The position numbers and the translations under genes are program-made. From contig JBQGCL010000066.1 of assembly GCA_052038485.1 (NCBI GenBank), positions 9,422 through 73,421 of the forward strand: a stretch of DNA of 64,000 nucleotides, given 5' to 3'. Each line of letters begins with the position of its first letter. The first letter of the stretch is position 1. The notes beneath the pieces are model-generated. The model made no database searches. It worked only from the letters and a program-made list of their open reading frames with translations, and was not told where the DNA came from. The DNA is from JACVRW01 sp052038485 (GTDB lineage: Bacteria > Actinomycetota > Thermoleophilia > Solirubrobacterales > Thermoleophilaceae). Below, in pieces: positions 42,630 through 51,388 of this stretch.

Positions 42630-43513
42630 GCCTCCACGCGCTTGGGCGTGCCGAGCAGCTCGCGCGCCTCGGCGACGGTCGCCACGCGCCGGCCCACGTC
42701 CTCGATCATCCGCCGCGCCCGCGCGATCAGGTCGCCGTTGGAGCGCGCCATCTCGCCGTCGGGCAGGTAGAAGTTGTCCTCGAGCCCGACCCGCACGTTG
42801 CCGCCCAGCGAAGCCGCCGCGGCCACCAGACGCCACTGGTCGCGGCTGATCCCGATCACACCCCAGTTGTTGCGGCCCTCGGGCCCGCCGGGCACCTGGT
42901 CGGCCATGTGGGCGAGGTTGCGCGGCGTCGGCCGGATGCCGCCGGTCACGCCCATGACCATGTCGATCTGGAGTGGCTCGGACAGGAGCCCCATGTCGAT
43001 CAGCGGGTCGAGGTTGGCCACGTGCCCGGAGTCGAAGCACTCGTGCTCGGGCCGGATGCCGAGCTCGTTCATCGCACGCAGGAACTCGACGATCGTGTCG
43101 AACGAGTTCTCGAAGACGGCCTTGAACACGAACTCCTTGCGCCGCTCCGAGTACTTCGCGTAGTTCATCGAGCTCATGTTCAGCGCCGCCACGTCGGGGC
43201 GCAGCTCGCGTAGGTACTCGATCCGCTTCTCGATCGGCACGCCGATCGCGCCCGTGGAGTAGTTGACGATCACGTCGTCGACGGCGCCGTTGATCGCCTC
43301 GGTGATGTTGCGGAAGTCCTCGACCTCGAACGACGGCAGCCCGTCGGGCGAACGGGCGTGGATGTGGATCATCGTGGCGCCCTCGTCGACGGCCCGCTTC
43401 GCCTCAGCGGCGTACTCGTCCGGCGTGTAGGGGATCGCGGGGCACTGCTCGCGGTTGGCGACGGCGCCCGAGATCGAGCAGACGAGAATCGCCGGGTCCT
43501 CGAACCGGCTCAT
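42626..43513 (-). CDS. BKACE-family beta-keto acid cleavage enzyme
   Basis: 295 aa zinc enzyme (3-keto-5-aminohexanoate cleavage family) that condenses a beta-keto acid with acetyl-CoA to give a new CoA thioester and acetoacetate. Zinc ligands His50 and His52 (MIHIHARSPDG) and Glu in VRVGLEDNFYLPDG are present. Substrate specificity in this family varies widely and cannot be read here. GGAGG precedes the ATG with good spacing. Upstream of the racemase: a short branched or keto-acid catabolic unit. Confidence 0.92.
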   Translation of the reverse strand: MSRFEDPAILVCSISGAVANREQCPAIPYTPDEYAAEAKRAVDEGATMIHIHARSPDGLPSFEVEDFRNITEAINGAVDDVIVNYSTGAIGVPIEKRIEYLRELRPDVAALNMSSMNYAKYSERRKEFVFKAVFENSFDTIVEFLRAMNELGIRPEHECFDSGHVANLDPLIDMGLLSEPLQIDMVMGVTGGIRPTPRNLAHMADQVPGGPEGRNNWGVIGISRDQWRLVAAAASLGGNVRVGLEDNFYLPDGEMARSNGDLIARARRMIEDVGRRVATVAEARELLGTPKRVEA

Positions 43514-43541
43514 GCTTGCCTCCGTGTCGTCGAGGGAGCGG

Positions 43542-44240
43542 CTAGCGCCGCTTGAAGTACCACTGGAACATCAGGTCGATCCCGGTCATCGAGTAGCCGT
43601 CCGCGGAGCGCGGCTCGCCGACGCGCGTGTACGGCCAGTAGCCGACCGCGATCGGGATCCCGGGCGTATAGCCGCCCACGTCGTTGCGGACCAGGAGCGG
43701 CACCGTCCCCGGGCCCACGGCCGTCAGCGCGACGCCGTCGGTCGAGTGGATCCGGAAGCGCAACCGCCGGTCGCGCACGTCGAAGACCTTCACGTTGACC
43801 TTCTTCTTCGTCGTGGCGTTCGCCTTGGGGCGGAACGCCCGGCCGACGAAGCGAGCCGTGCAGCACGTGTAGGTGCCGGGCAGGTCGCGGCCGGTCCTCG
43901 TGTCGATCCGGCTCGAGCCGGTCAGGATCGTCAGCCGCAGCTTGGCCGGGTTGGGCCCGGAGCGGACCTTGATCGCCGTGATTCGACCGTTCCCCGGCGC
44001 GACGAACGTGAACCGGTTCGAGCCGTAGTAGCCCCCGTGGCGGTAGGTGCAGGAGGTCTGGTTGGTCGGCGACAGCTGCACGCCCCCGAGCGGCGCCAGG
44101 GTCAGGGCCGACTCGCAGCCGTAGTTCGCGTTCGGGGACCCGCGCAGCAGGCTGCCGTACCAGCGCGCCGACGCGGGCGCCGCGGCCAACGCGAGCAGCG
44201 CAGCGGTCAGCACCAGTACGGAGGCCCCCCGGCGAGTCAC
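43542..44240 (-). CDS. Secreted beta-rich protein of unknown function
   Basis: 232 aa, signal peptide 1-25 (LALAAAPASA). Mature part looks like a beta-sandwich: NRFTFVAPGNGRITAIKVRS, AKLRLTILTG, KVNVKVFDVRDRRLRFRI, with six Cys including a CC pair (YTCCTARF). No catalytic motif. GTG start with TACCCT (44247-44252) 6 nt upstream, so it probably has its own leaderless promoter despite sitting between two operons on the same strand. Confidence 0.75.
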   Translation of the reverse strand: MTRRGASVLVLTAALLALAAAPASARWYGSLLRGSPNANYGCESALTLAPLGGVQLSPTNQTSCTYRHGGYYGSNRFTFVAPGNGRITAIKVRSGPNPAKLRLTILTGSSRIDTRTGRDLPGTYTCCTARFVGRAFRPKANATTKKKVNVKVFDVRDRRLRFRIHSTDGVALTAVGPGTVPLLVRNDVGGYTPGIPIAVGYWPYTRVGEPRSADGYSMTGIDLMFQWYFKRR

Positions 44241-44264
44241 CGCACCAGGGTAGGGTCAGTTCGC

Positions 44265-44837
44265 TCATCGCGCCAGCGGCGGCACGTTCCGCCCTTCCGC
44301 GGAGCAGTCGATCAGCTGCTGAAGCCGGCGCAGCCGGGTCTCCTCTCGCTTGGCACTGACCACCCAGTGCGTCGCCGTGCGCCGGTAGCCCGGCGGCCGC
44401 CCCGAGAACCACTCCCAGGCCGTTCGGTGGGCCCGGAAGCGTTGCTCCTGCTCGGGGGCGAGGGTGGCCGGTTGCTTGCGCTCCGACGAGTACACGCCGG
44501 TGCGCTCGGCGGTGCGCGCCTCGTACGCGCGCAGACCCGCCGGCGACATCAGCCCGCGCTGCTTGAGCTCTTCGACCTTGGCGACGTTGACGAGGCTCCA
44601 GTTGCTGGTCCGCTTGCGGGGGGTGAAGCGGATCGTGTAGGCGTCCTCGCCGAGGCTGCGGCGCACGCCGTCGATCCAGCCGAAGCAGAGGGCCTGCTCG
44701 ACCGACTCCGGCCACGTGATGCTCGGCCGGCCAGAGCCCTTCTTGTAGAAGCCGACGACCAGCTCGCTCTCGGTCTCGTGGTGCTCCTCGAGCCACGCCC
44801 GAAACCGTTCCGGCGTCTCGAAGAAGGCCGGCTTCAC
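44265..44837 (-). CDS. YdeI/OmpD-associated family protein
   Basis: 190 aa from GTG (overlapping the DUF1254 stop by GTGA). ETPERFRAWLEEHHETESEL, VEQALCFGWIDGVRRSLGED, YTIRFTPRKRTSNWSLVNVA and RLMSPAGLRAYEA-type blocks define the family, whose function is unknown but is linked to peptide resistance in some bacteria. Last gene of the minus-strand run starting at the enoyl-CoA hydratase. Confidence 0.88.
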   Translation of the reverse strand: MKPAFFETPERFRAWLEEHHETESELVVGFYKKGSGRPSITWPESVEQALCFGWIDGVRRSLGEDAYTIRFTPRKRTSNWSLVNVAKVEELKQRGLMSPAGLRAYEARTAERTGVYSSERKQPATLAPEQEQRFRAHRTAWEWFSGRPPGYRRTATHWVVSAKREETRLRRLQQLIDCSAEGRNVPPLAR

Positions 44838-46210
44838 GGAACGCGCTCCAGCGGCGGAGGTCGCCAGACGTTGCGCAGCACCGACGGCTTCGGCCAGTAC
44901 AGCCGCATGCTGAGCCGGAAGCCGCCGGCCGGCGCCGGCAACCAGTTGACGTCGCGCTCGGTCGGCCGCGTGCGCTGGATCGCGATCACGATCGAGCCGT
45001 CGCCGCGGCGGACGAGCGGCGGGTGCGTCGGTCCGACCGAGTAGCGGCGGGCGGCGTTCGGGACGAGGAAGCCGTCGAAGTCGTACATCGTGACCGACCA
45101 GAACCCGCGCACCGGCGGCAGCGCGCCGGGCTTGAACACCATCCGGTACGAGCTCGCGCCGGTGAGCAGCGCGCCGGTCGAGTCGGCCAGCGCTGTCGGG
45201 TAGACGGACTCCTCGGGCGTGTTGGCGCCGATCCCCAGGATCGCGAGCTGGGCCCGCAGCAGGTAGTCGGTGCCGTACCGGCCCACCTTCGGGTCGAGCG
45301 TGAGCCAGCCGCCGTTCCTGAGCGCCCGGCCCAGCACGGCGACACGTGAGGCGTTCGGCAGCTCGGCGGCCTCGGCCTCGACCCCCGCGCGGAGCGCCTC
45401 GAGCGCGTCGGCCGAGAGGCCCGCGTCGCGCGGGCTCAGGCCGGGCCCCACGCCGACCTGCTTCAGGCGCTTCAGCAGCGGCCGGTCGCGCTTCGGCGGC
45501 GGATTCTCCGCGAGCGCGTTGTCGAGCGCGGCCAGCCACGCAAGGCCATCGGTGGGAAGCGGGTACTTGCGCGGCTTGCCCGGCCGGCGCGAGCGCGACG
45601 ACAGGTCCGACGACAGCCGGTACCGGCGCATCTTGGCCTTCGCGCGGCGCTGGTCAGCCGGCGCGTCGGTGGCGAGCGTGCGCCCGATCATCCAGACCCG
45701 GCGGTACTTCGAGCGGATCACCGGGACGCCCCGGATCCGCTTGCCGGGCTTCTGCGTCCAGGCGATCTGGAAGCGCCCGGCGTGGGTGCCGGTCGTGCGC
45801 GTGCCGACGTAGTCGATCACGTTCGTGAACGGGTCGACGAACTCGAAGTCGAAGTAGCGCTTTCCCATATCCGGGTGGCTCAGCACGATCGGCCCCTTGC
45901 CGAGGTCCAGCTGGGCGAGCGAGTAGAGCGTGTCGTGGTTGGGCGCGACCACCGTGCGGTCGCTCGGCCTTGCGAACGCGCGCGCGTTGGCGAGCGCGTT
46001 GATCGGGGCGTTGCCCTGGCCGTCGTCCGCCTTCACGCTCGACATCTCGCGCCGGATGCGCAGGAACTCGAGCAGCGGGATGCCGTAGCGATAGGCCTCG
46101 CGGCCGAGCGCCTCCGCCTGACCCGGCGTCACCTGTGCCTGCGCACCGACCGGCGCCAGCGCCGCCGCCATGACGGCGGCGATCAGCGCCAGGATCGCGC
46201 ATCGACTCAC
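44834..46210 (-). CDS. Secreted DUF1254/DUF1214 protein
   Basis: 458 aa, signal peptide 1-25 (APVGAQAQ). DUF1254 region: VAPNHDTLYSLAQLDLGKGP, KRYFDFEFVDPFTNVIDYVG; DUF1214 region near the C-terminus: GFWSVTMYDFDGFLVPNAAR, GSIVIAIQRTRP, NWLPAPAGGFRLSMRLYWPK. No enzymatic activity is known for certain. Coupled by GTGA to the Tat-exported amine oxidase upstream, so both products may work outside the membrane on the same compound. Confidence 0.9.
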   Translation of the reverse strand: MSRCAILALIAAVMAAALAPVGAQAQVTPGQAEALGREAYRYGIPLLEFLRIRREMSSVKADDGQGNAPINALANARAFARPSDRTVVAPNHDTLYSLAQLDLGKGPIVLSHPDMGKRYFDFEFVDPFTNVIDYVGTRTTGTHAGRFQIAWTQKPGKRIRGVPVIRSKYRRVWMIGRTLATDAPADQRRAKAKMRRYRLSSDLSSRSRRPGKPRKYPLPTDGLAWLAALDNALAENPPPKRDRPLLKRLKQVGVGPGLSPRDAGLSADALEALRAGVEAEAAELPNASRVAVLGRALRNGGWLTLDPKVGRYGTDYLLRAQLAILGIGANTPEESVYPTALADSTGALLTGASSYRMVFKPGALPPVRGFWSVTMYDFDGFLVPNAARRYSVGPTHPPLVRRGDGSIVIAIQRTRPTERDVNWLPAPAGGFRLSMRLYWPKPSVLRNVWRPPPLERVP

Positions 46211-47703
46211 CGCCGCAGCGCCTTCAGCACCTCACTCGCGGCGGCCTCGCCGGAGCGCACTGCGCCATCCATGTACCCGGTCCAGTAGGTAGCCGTCTCG
46301 GTGCCCGCCCAGTGGACGTGCCCGAACGGCTTGCGGAGCTGGGCCCCGTAGCGGGCCAGGATGCCGCGGCCCGAGTGGCCGACCGGGCAACCGCGCGTCC
46401 AGGCCTCCTGGGTCCAGTCCATCTCGAAGGAGGCCTTGGGGTCGCGTGCCTCGTCGCCGAAGTAGGTGACGAAGTTGCCGAGCACCGCCTCACGGCGCTT
46501 GGCGCGCGACAGCTTCGCGAACCTGCGCGCCTGGTCGCCGCCGACGAACCCGAACAGGATGCCCGGGCTGCCCGAAGGCGGGGTGTTGTCGAACGTGGTG
46601 TTGGCCGGCCCCACCTCGGAGACGGCCTGGCCGCTCAGCCCGGCGTCGCGCCAGAACGGGCGGTCGTAGACGGCCTCCCATTTGATCAGGCGGCCAGGGG
46701 TGATGTTCTTGAGCAGCTTCAGGTGCGGCGCCGGCAGCCGCGGCGTGAAGTCGATCCGCGCCGCCAGCACCGGCGGGACCGCCACGATCACCTGACGCGC
46801 CTCGACGTCGATGCCCTTCGCATGCACGGTGACGCGGTCGCCGTGCTGGTGGATCCGGTGCACCGGCGCGTTCAGGACGACCTGCTTGCCGAGCCGCTTC
46901 GCCACAAGGATCGGGACCCGCTGCGAGCCGCCCACGAAGCGGCTCTCCTGGGCCCCGTCGGGAGTCGCGACCAGCAGTGCGAAGTTGCCCTTGTTCTGCG
47001 GGTTGCCCGCGGCGGCGGTGTAGGCGGCGTTGTACAGCTGCGTGATCTCGCGTGGCTCGGCGCCGTAGATCGCCTCGCAGGCGAGGTCGAACAGCGCCCG
47101 CGAGCCCGCCGTGGTGAGGTTTTGCAGCTTCCACTGCTCGAGCGTGGTCTTGTCCCACTCCTCGGCCCTGGGCGCCTTCCAGGGCGCCTCGACCGGGACC
47201 TCCGCGGCCATGGCGTTGAACTGGCCGATCGACTTCAGGATCGCCTCCTGGAAGTCGGGATCGGGCGACAGCCCGGGCGTCGCCGGGTAGCGCGACAGCT
47301 GCCCGTTCAGCAGCAGCACGTTGTCGCCCTCGTTGTAGGTCGGGAAGATGCCGACACCGACGGCCTTGGCGAGCGCGAGCACGCGGTCCTGGGTCGGGCC
47401 GACGTACTGGCCGCCGACCTCGGCGATGACGCCCTTCTGCACACGGTGGTTGAGCGTGCGTCCGCCGACGCGGTCGCGCGCCTCGAGCACGCAGACCTCC
47501 TTGCCGGCTGCGGCCAGCTTGCGCGCGGCGGTCAGCCCGGCGAAGCCGGCGCCGACGATCGCGACGTCGACCTTGCGGCGCCGCTTGCGCCGCTTGGCCG
47601 CGGCGGTGCCGGGCACCAGCACGCCGGCTCCTCCGGCGGCGGCGCCGGCGAGCAGGCCGCGGCGGGTCGTGTTCAGACGGGCATCACGCCATGTTTCTTC
47701 CAA
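46207..47703 (-). CDS. Tat-exported flavin monoamine oxidase
   Basis: 498 aa from TTG 47703, the only in-frame start that keeps the signal; GGAG lies 6 nt upstream. Twin-arginine signal TTRRGLLAGAAAGGAGVLV (residues 12-30), a basic stretch, FAD dinucleotide motif VDVAIVGAGFAGLTAARKL and EARDRVGGRT, and the C-terminal FAD block HVHWAGTETATYWTGYMDGA. Oxidises primary or secondary amines to aldehydes/imines with H2O2. Overlaps the carboxylase 3' end by 31 nt and DUF1254 by 4. Confidence 0.92.
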   Translation of the reverse strand: MEETWRDARLNTTRRGLLAGAAAGGAGVLVPGTAAAKRRKRRRKVDVAIVGAGFAGLTAARKLAAAGKEVCVLEARDRVGGRTLNHRVQKGVIAEVGGQYVGPTQDRVLALAKAVGVGIFPTYNEGDNVLLLNGQLSRYPATPGLSPDPDFQEAILKSIGQFNAMAAEVPVEAPWKAPRAEEWDKTTLEQWKLQNLTTAGSRALFDLACEAIYGAEPREITQLYNAAYTAAAGNPQNKGNFALLVATPDGAQESRFVGGSQRVPILVAKRLGKQVVLNAPVHRIHQHGDRVTVHAKGIDVEARQVIVAVPPVLAARIDFTPRLPAPHLKLLKNITPGRLIKWEAVYDRPFWRDAGLSGQAVSEVGPANTTFDNTPPSGSPGILFGFVGGDQARRFAKLSRAKRREAVLGNFVTYFGDEARDPKASFEMDWTQEAWTRGCPVGHSGRGILARYGAQLRKPFGHVHWAGTETATYWTGYMDGAVRSGEAAASEVLKALRR

Positions 47704-49268
47704 GGTCGCTCCACTCGTTTGGTCTCTGCCATCTCGAGCGCCCGGATCACGGTCGGGCGCGTCTCGCGCGGGTCGATGACGTCGTCGATCAGCGCGTTGC
47801 CCGCGGCGATGTAGGGATCGATCGTCTTGCGGATCCCCTCGATCATCTGGGCGCGGGCGGCGTCCGGATCGTCGGACGCCTCGATCTGCTTGCGGAAGAT
47901 GATGTTGACCGCGCCTTCCGGCCCCATCACCGAGATCTCGGCCGACGGCCAGGCGACGATCAGGTCCGGCTCGTAGGCCTTCCCGCACATCACGTAGTAA
48001 CCGGCACCGTAGGCCTTGCGAATCACGACGGTCACCTTAGGGACCGTCGCCCGCGAGACCGCGTACAGCATCTTCGCGCCGTGCCTGATGATCCCGGCCT
48101 GCTCGACCTTGGTGCCGACCATGAACCCGGGCACGTCCATGAGGAACAGCAACGGGATTCCGTAGGCGTCGCACAGGTTGATGAAGCGCGCCGCCTTGTC
48201 GGAGGAGTCGTTCTCGAGGATGCCGCCGAGGTGCTTGGGCTGGTTGGCCACGATGCCGACCGGGCGGCCGCCCATGCGGGCGAGCGCTGTGATGATCGTG
48301 CGCGCCCAGCGCGGCTTGATGTCGAACCACTCGCCGTCGTCGACGATGCGGCGGCTCACCTCGTACATGTCGTAGGGGTGGCGCGGCGAGTCGGGCAGGA
48401 TGTCGAGCAGGTCCTCGTCGACGCGGTCGACCGGGTCGGCCGGCTCGCGCTGCGGCGGCGGCTGCTCGCAGTTCGCCGGGAAGTACGACAGGTAGCGCTT
48501 GATCGCGTCGATGCACTCCTCGTCGGAATCGACCTCCAGGTCGCCGACGCCGGACACGCGCGTGTGGATGCGCGAGCCGCCCAGCTCCTCCTGCGTCACG
48601 TCCTCGCCGGTGACGGCCTTGGTCAGGTGCGGCCCGGCGAGCGCCATCGACCCACGGCCCTTGACCATCGGCACGAAGTCGGCCAGCCCGGGGATGTAGG
48701 CGGTGCCGGCCGCACACGGGCCCATCAGCGCTGCGACCTGCGGGATCACGCCGCTGGCGACCACCTCCTCGCGGAACAGGTGCCCCGAGCCCGCGAACAG
48801 CGACCCGGCAGCCTCCTGGATGCGGGCGCCGGCCGAGTCGAGCAGCCACACCATCGGGATCCGCTTGCCGACCGCCATCTCGCGCAGCCGCGACACCTTC
48901 AGCTCGCCGGTCATGCCCATCGAGCCGGCCATCACCGTGAAGTCGTAGGCGGCGACCGCCACGAGCCGGCCGTCGATCTTGCCGAAGCCCGTCACCACGC
49001 CGTCGGCGGGCGCCTCCTTGCCCTCCATCGCGCGCTGCGAGAAGTGCGGCCGCCCGTGGATGCCCAGCTCGACGAACGTGCCCTCGTCGATCAGCAGCGC
49101 CAGCCGCTCGCGTGCGGTCAGCTTGTCCTGCTCGTGCTGGCGGGCGATCTTCTCCTCGCCGCCGCCCGCGCGCGCGCGTTCGCGTCGCTCGTGCAGGTCG
49201 TCGACGAGTGAGCGAAGCGAGGGGCGCGCGACGAGGCTGTCGGCGGCTGCGCGGTCGGTGGTGGCCAT
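47673..49268 (-). CDS. Acyl-CoA carboxylase carboxyltransferase (beta) subunit
   Basis: 531 aa, as in propionyl-/methylcrotonyl-CoA carboxylase beta chains, which move CO2 from biotin to an acyl-CoA. Crotonase-fold halves visible: GRLVAVAAYDFTVMAGSMG with WLLDSAGARIQEAAGSLFAG, and VPGFMVGTKVEQAGIIRHGA with RKAYGAGYYVMCGKAYEPDL. No biotinylated alpha subunit is in the window. An operator-like repeat (49272-49295) sits directly before the ATG, also found before the 58.3-kb acyl-CoA dehydrogenase; propionyl- or isovalerate/leucine-type degradation is a fair guess. Confidence 0.93.
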   Translation of the reverse strand: MATTDRAAADSLVARPSLRSLVDDLHERRERARAGGGEEKIARQHEQDKLTARERLALLIDEGTFVELGIHGRPHFSQRAMEGKEAPADGVVTGFGKIDGRLVAVAAYDFTVMAGSMGMTGELKVSRLREMAVGKRIPMVWLLDSAGARIQEAAGSLFAGSGHLFREEVVASGVIPQVAALMGPCAAGTAYIPGLADFVPMVKGRGSMALAGPHLTKAVTGEDVTQEELGGSRIHTRVSGVGDLEVDSDEECIDAIKRYLSYFPANCEQPPPQREPADPVDRVDEDLLDILPDSPRHPYDMYEVSRRIVDDGEWFDIKPRWARTIITALARMGGRPVGIVANQPKHLGGILENDSSDKAARFINLCDAYGIPLLFLMDVPGFMVGTKVEQAGIIRHGAKMLYAVSRATVPKVTVVIRKAYGAGYYVMCGKAYEPDLIVAWPSAEISVMGPEGAVNIIFRKQIEASDDPDAARAQMIEGIRKTIDPYIAAGNALIDDVIDPRETRPTVIRALEMAETKRVERPWKKHGVMPV

Positions 49269-49271
49269 AGA

Positions 49272-49295
49272 AAGTAGGAAGCGCTACTCCCTACT
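49272..49295. promoter_or_regulatory. Operator-like repeat upstream of acyl-CoA carboxylase (copy 1)
   Basis: Arms AGTAGG (49273-49278) and CCTACT (49290-49295) with AG/CT inside. 19 of 24 bases match 58274-58297 in the same plus-strand orientation. It spans the arginase stop and ends 4 nt before the carboxylase ATG, so a bound protein would block transcription or initiation. Confidence 0.6.
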
Positions 49296-50127
49296 CTTGC
49301 GCATCCGCCGCGATCCGGTCAAGCACTGGATCGAGCACTCGCATGGCCGTCTCTGCCGCGTCGGCCAGCTCGTCGGGGTCGCCGGGAGCCTCGAACGCCG
49401 TCACCTCGATGCCAACCAGCTCGCTGTCCTCGGCGACGGCCTCCATCAGGTCGTAGAGCTTGTCCGACGAGAGCCCGCCCGGCGCGGGCACGGCCGCGGG
49501 GAACTCCTCGGGATCGAGCACGTCGAGGTCGAGGTGGATGAACACCGGTGCGCCGTCGAGCGCGTTCTTGACCGCCACGAGCGTCTCGACCACGCTCGCG
49601 CCGATCACGGTGGCGTCGCTGCGCTCGAGCAGCTCGCGCTCGCCCGCGTCGAGGTCGCGCACCCCGGCAAGCACCAGCCGGTCGGCGGCGATCGTGTCGC
49701 CGAGCCCTGCGTCCCACTCGCCGCAGGCACCGGCCAGGCACATCCCGCCCAGGTAGCCGCTGCCGCTGGTGTCCGGCGTGTTGTAGTCGCCGTGCGCGTC
49801 CAGCCAGAGCACCATCGCGTCGGGGCGGTGGCGCAGCACGGCCGGCAGCGTGGTCACGGCGATCGAGCAGTCGGCGGCGGCGATCACCGGCACGCGGCCG
49901 CCGCTCAGCGCGTCGTCGACCTGGCCGCCGGCCTCGAGCAGGCAGCCGCGCGAGTCGCGCAGGTCCTGCTCGTAGCCATTCTCCTCGGGCTCGGCGGGCG
50001 TGCCGATCGTGCGCGGCTCGACGCCCAGGCGCTTGCCGATCAGCGGGGCAAGTGTCTGGGCGCCGCGCACGCCGCCGGGCGTGCGGTCGGCGGTGCGGCA
50101 GACGAGTGCAACCAGTGACACCTTCAT
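49291..50127 (-). CDS. Arginase/ureohydrolase-family protein with altered metal site
   Basis: 278 aa from ATG 50127 (ATGA overlap with the hydratase). Ureohydrolases use a Mn2 centre to hydrolyse guanidino compounds. WLDAHGDYN (Asp110, His112, Asp114) and HLDLDVLDP keep their ligands, but the usual GGDHS reads AADCS: His is Cys87. The VTEFEP-type Glu reads VTAFEAP. An H-to-C variant occurs in a subset of annotated arginase-family proteins, so this may be a distinct subclass rather than a dead enzyme. Substrate unknown; context is acyl-CoA catabolism. Confidence 0.85.
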   Translation of the reverse strand: MKVSLVALVCRTADRTPGGVRGAQTLAPLIGKRLGVEPRTIGTPAEPEENGYEQDLRDSRGCLLEAGGQVDDALSGGRVPVIAAADCSIAVTTLPAVLRHRPDAMVLWLDAHGDYNTPDTSGSGYLGGMCLAGACGEWDAGLGDTIAADRLVLAGVRDLDAGERELLERSDATVIGASVVETLVAVKNALDGAPVFIHLDLDVLDPEEFPAAVPAPGGLSSDKLYDLMEAVAEDSELVGIEVTAFEAPGDPDELADAAETAMRVLDPVLDRIAADAQE

Positions 50128-50909
50128 CGGCCCGTCCAATTCGGCTCGCGCTTCTCGAAGAACGCCTTCACGCCCTCCTGGATGTCCTCGGTCGTGAACG
50201 ACAGGGAGAGCTGGGCGCGCAGGAAGTCGAGCGCGTCCTCGAAGGGCATGTCGAGCTGGCGGTACATGGCGTCCTTGCCGAGCTTCATGGCGACCGGCGA
50301 CTTGGCCGCCAGCTTCGTCGCCCAGTCGTCGACCGCGGCCTCGAAGTCGGTCTCGGGCACGACCTTGTTGACGATCCCGAACTCGCGCGCCTCGCTTGCC
50401 GGAATACGGTCGCCGAGCAGCAGCAGCTCGTTGGTCTTCTTGCGCGGGACGTTGCGGTAGATCAGCGCCATGATCATGAACGGGAAGACTCCGACGTTGA
50501 TCTCCGGCGTGCCGAACGTGGCGGACTCCTTGGCGACGATCAGGTCGCAGCAGAGGGCGACGCCGAGCGACCCGGCGAGCACGTGCCCGTTGGCCGCGCA
50601 GATCGTCGGCTTGCCGAGCGTGAGGATCGTGCGGAACAGGCGCGGGAAGCGCTCTGTCCCGAAGTGCTTGTGGACGAGTGGGACGTCGGCGGCGAACTGG
50701 TCGAGCGACGCGCCCGCGGAGAACACCTTCTCGTGCGACGAGGCGAGCACGACGCAGCGAACGGTGGCGTCGTCGCGGGCCGCCTCGAACGCCGCGGCCA
50801 GCTCGCCGAGCAGCTCGTTCGAGAGGGCGTTGCGGTTGTCGGGGGTGTTGAGCGTGACGGTCGCGACGCCGTCGTCGCGGACGTCGTAGAGGATCGTCTC
50901 GTAGGACAC
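50124..50909 (-). CDS. Enoyl-CoA hydratase/isomerase family protein
   Basis: 261 aa crotonase. VRCVVLASSHEKVFSAGASL (first oxyanion-hole segment), CAANGHVLAGSLGVALCCD (second segment) and SATFGTPEINVGVFP with one Glu. The first catalytic Glu of true hydratases (GGGCEL-type) is not evident in GHVLAGSLGVAL, so another crotonase reaction is possible. GTG start. Heads the overlapping run with the arginase-like, carboxylase and amine oxidase genes. Confidence 0.92.
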   Translation of the reverse strand: MSYETILYDVRDDGVATVTLNTPDNRNALSNELLGELAAAFEAARDDATVRCVVLASSHEKVFSAGASLDQFAADVPLVHKHFGTERFPRLFRTILTLGKPTICAANGHVLAGSLGVALCCDLIVAKESATFGTPEINVGVFPFMIMALIYRNVPRKKTNELLLLGDRIPASEAREFGIVNKVVPETDFEAAVDDWATKLAAKSPVAMKLGKDAMYRQLDMPFEDALDFLRAQLSLSFTTEDIQEGVKAFFEKREPNWTGR

Positions 50910-50953
50910 CCGGCGAAGTTGTACTAGCTTGCCCGCAGCGCTACGGTCCCGCC

Positions 50954-51388
50954 ATGTTCAAGTCGATCGTCGTCGGGACCAACGGCACGGCGACCGCGGA
51001 CATCGCGGTGAGCCGGGCCGTCGAGCTGGCGAAGCTCACGGGCGCGACGCTGCACGTAGTGAGTGCCTACGAGCCGGCACCTGCGACGGTGGGTGGCAAC
51101 CGCCCCCCGGCCGAGGCGGCCGAGTGGGCGATCACCCCGCACTTCAAGGTGGACGCGGTGCTGGACCGCGCCACCGACATCGCCCGCGGCGGAGGCATCG
51201 ACGTCGAGGTGCACGGCCCGAAGGGCGACGCCGCCTCGGCGATCCTCACGGCCGCCGAGGAGTACGACGCCGACCTGATCGTGCTCGGCAGCAAGGGGAT
51301 GCAGGGCGCGCGCCGCGTGCTCGGCAGCGTGCCCAACACGGTGTCGCACAAGGCGGGCTGCGACGTGATGATCGTCCAGACGACCTAG
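50954..51388 (+). CDS. Universal stress protein (UspA family, ATP-binding type)
   Basis: 144 aa, single Usp domain. FKSIVVGTNGTATADIAVSR with the first Asp-type position, and the ATP-binding loop GSKGMQGARRVLGSVPNTVS (G-2x-G-9x-GS). ATG is 6 nt after TACGGT (50942-50947) with no SD. It shares CTAG with the convergent HD-GYP gene. Confidence 0.93.
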   Translation: MFKSIVVGTNGTATADIAVSRAVELAKLTGATLHVVSAYEPAPATVGGNRPPAEAAEWAITPHFKVDAVLDRATDIARGGGIDVEVHGPKGDAASAILTAAEEYDADLIVLGSKGMQGARRVLGSVPNTVSHKAGCDVMIVQTT

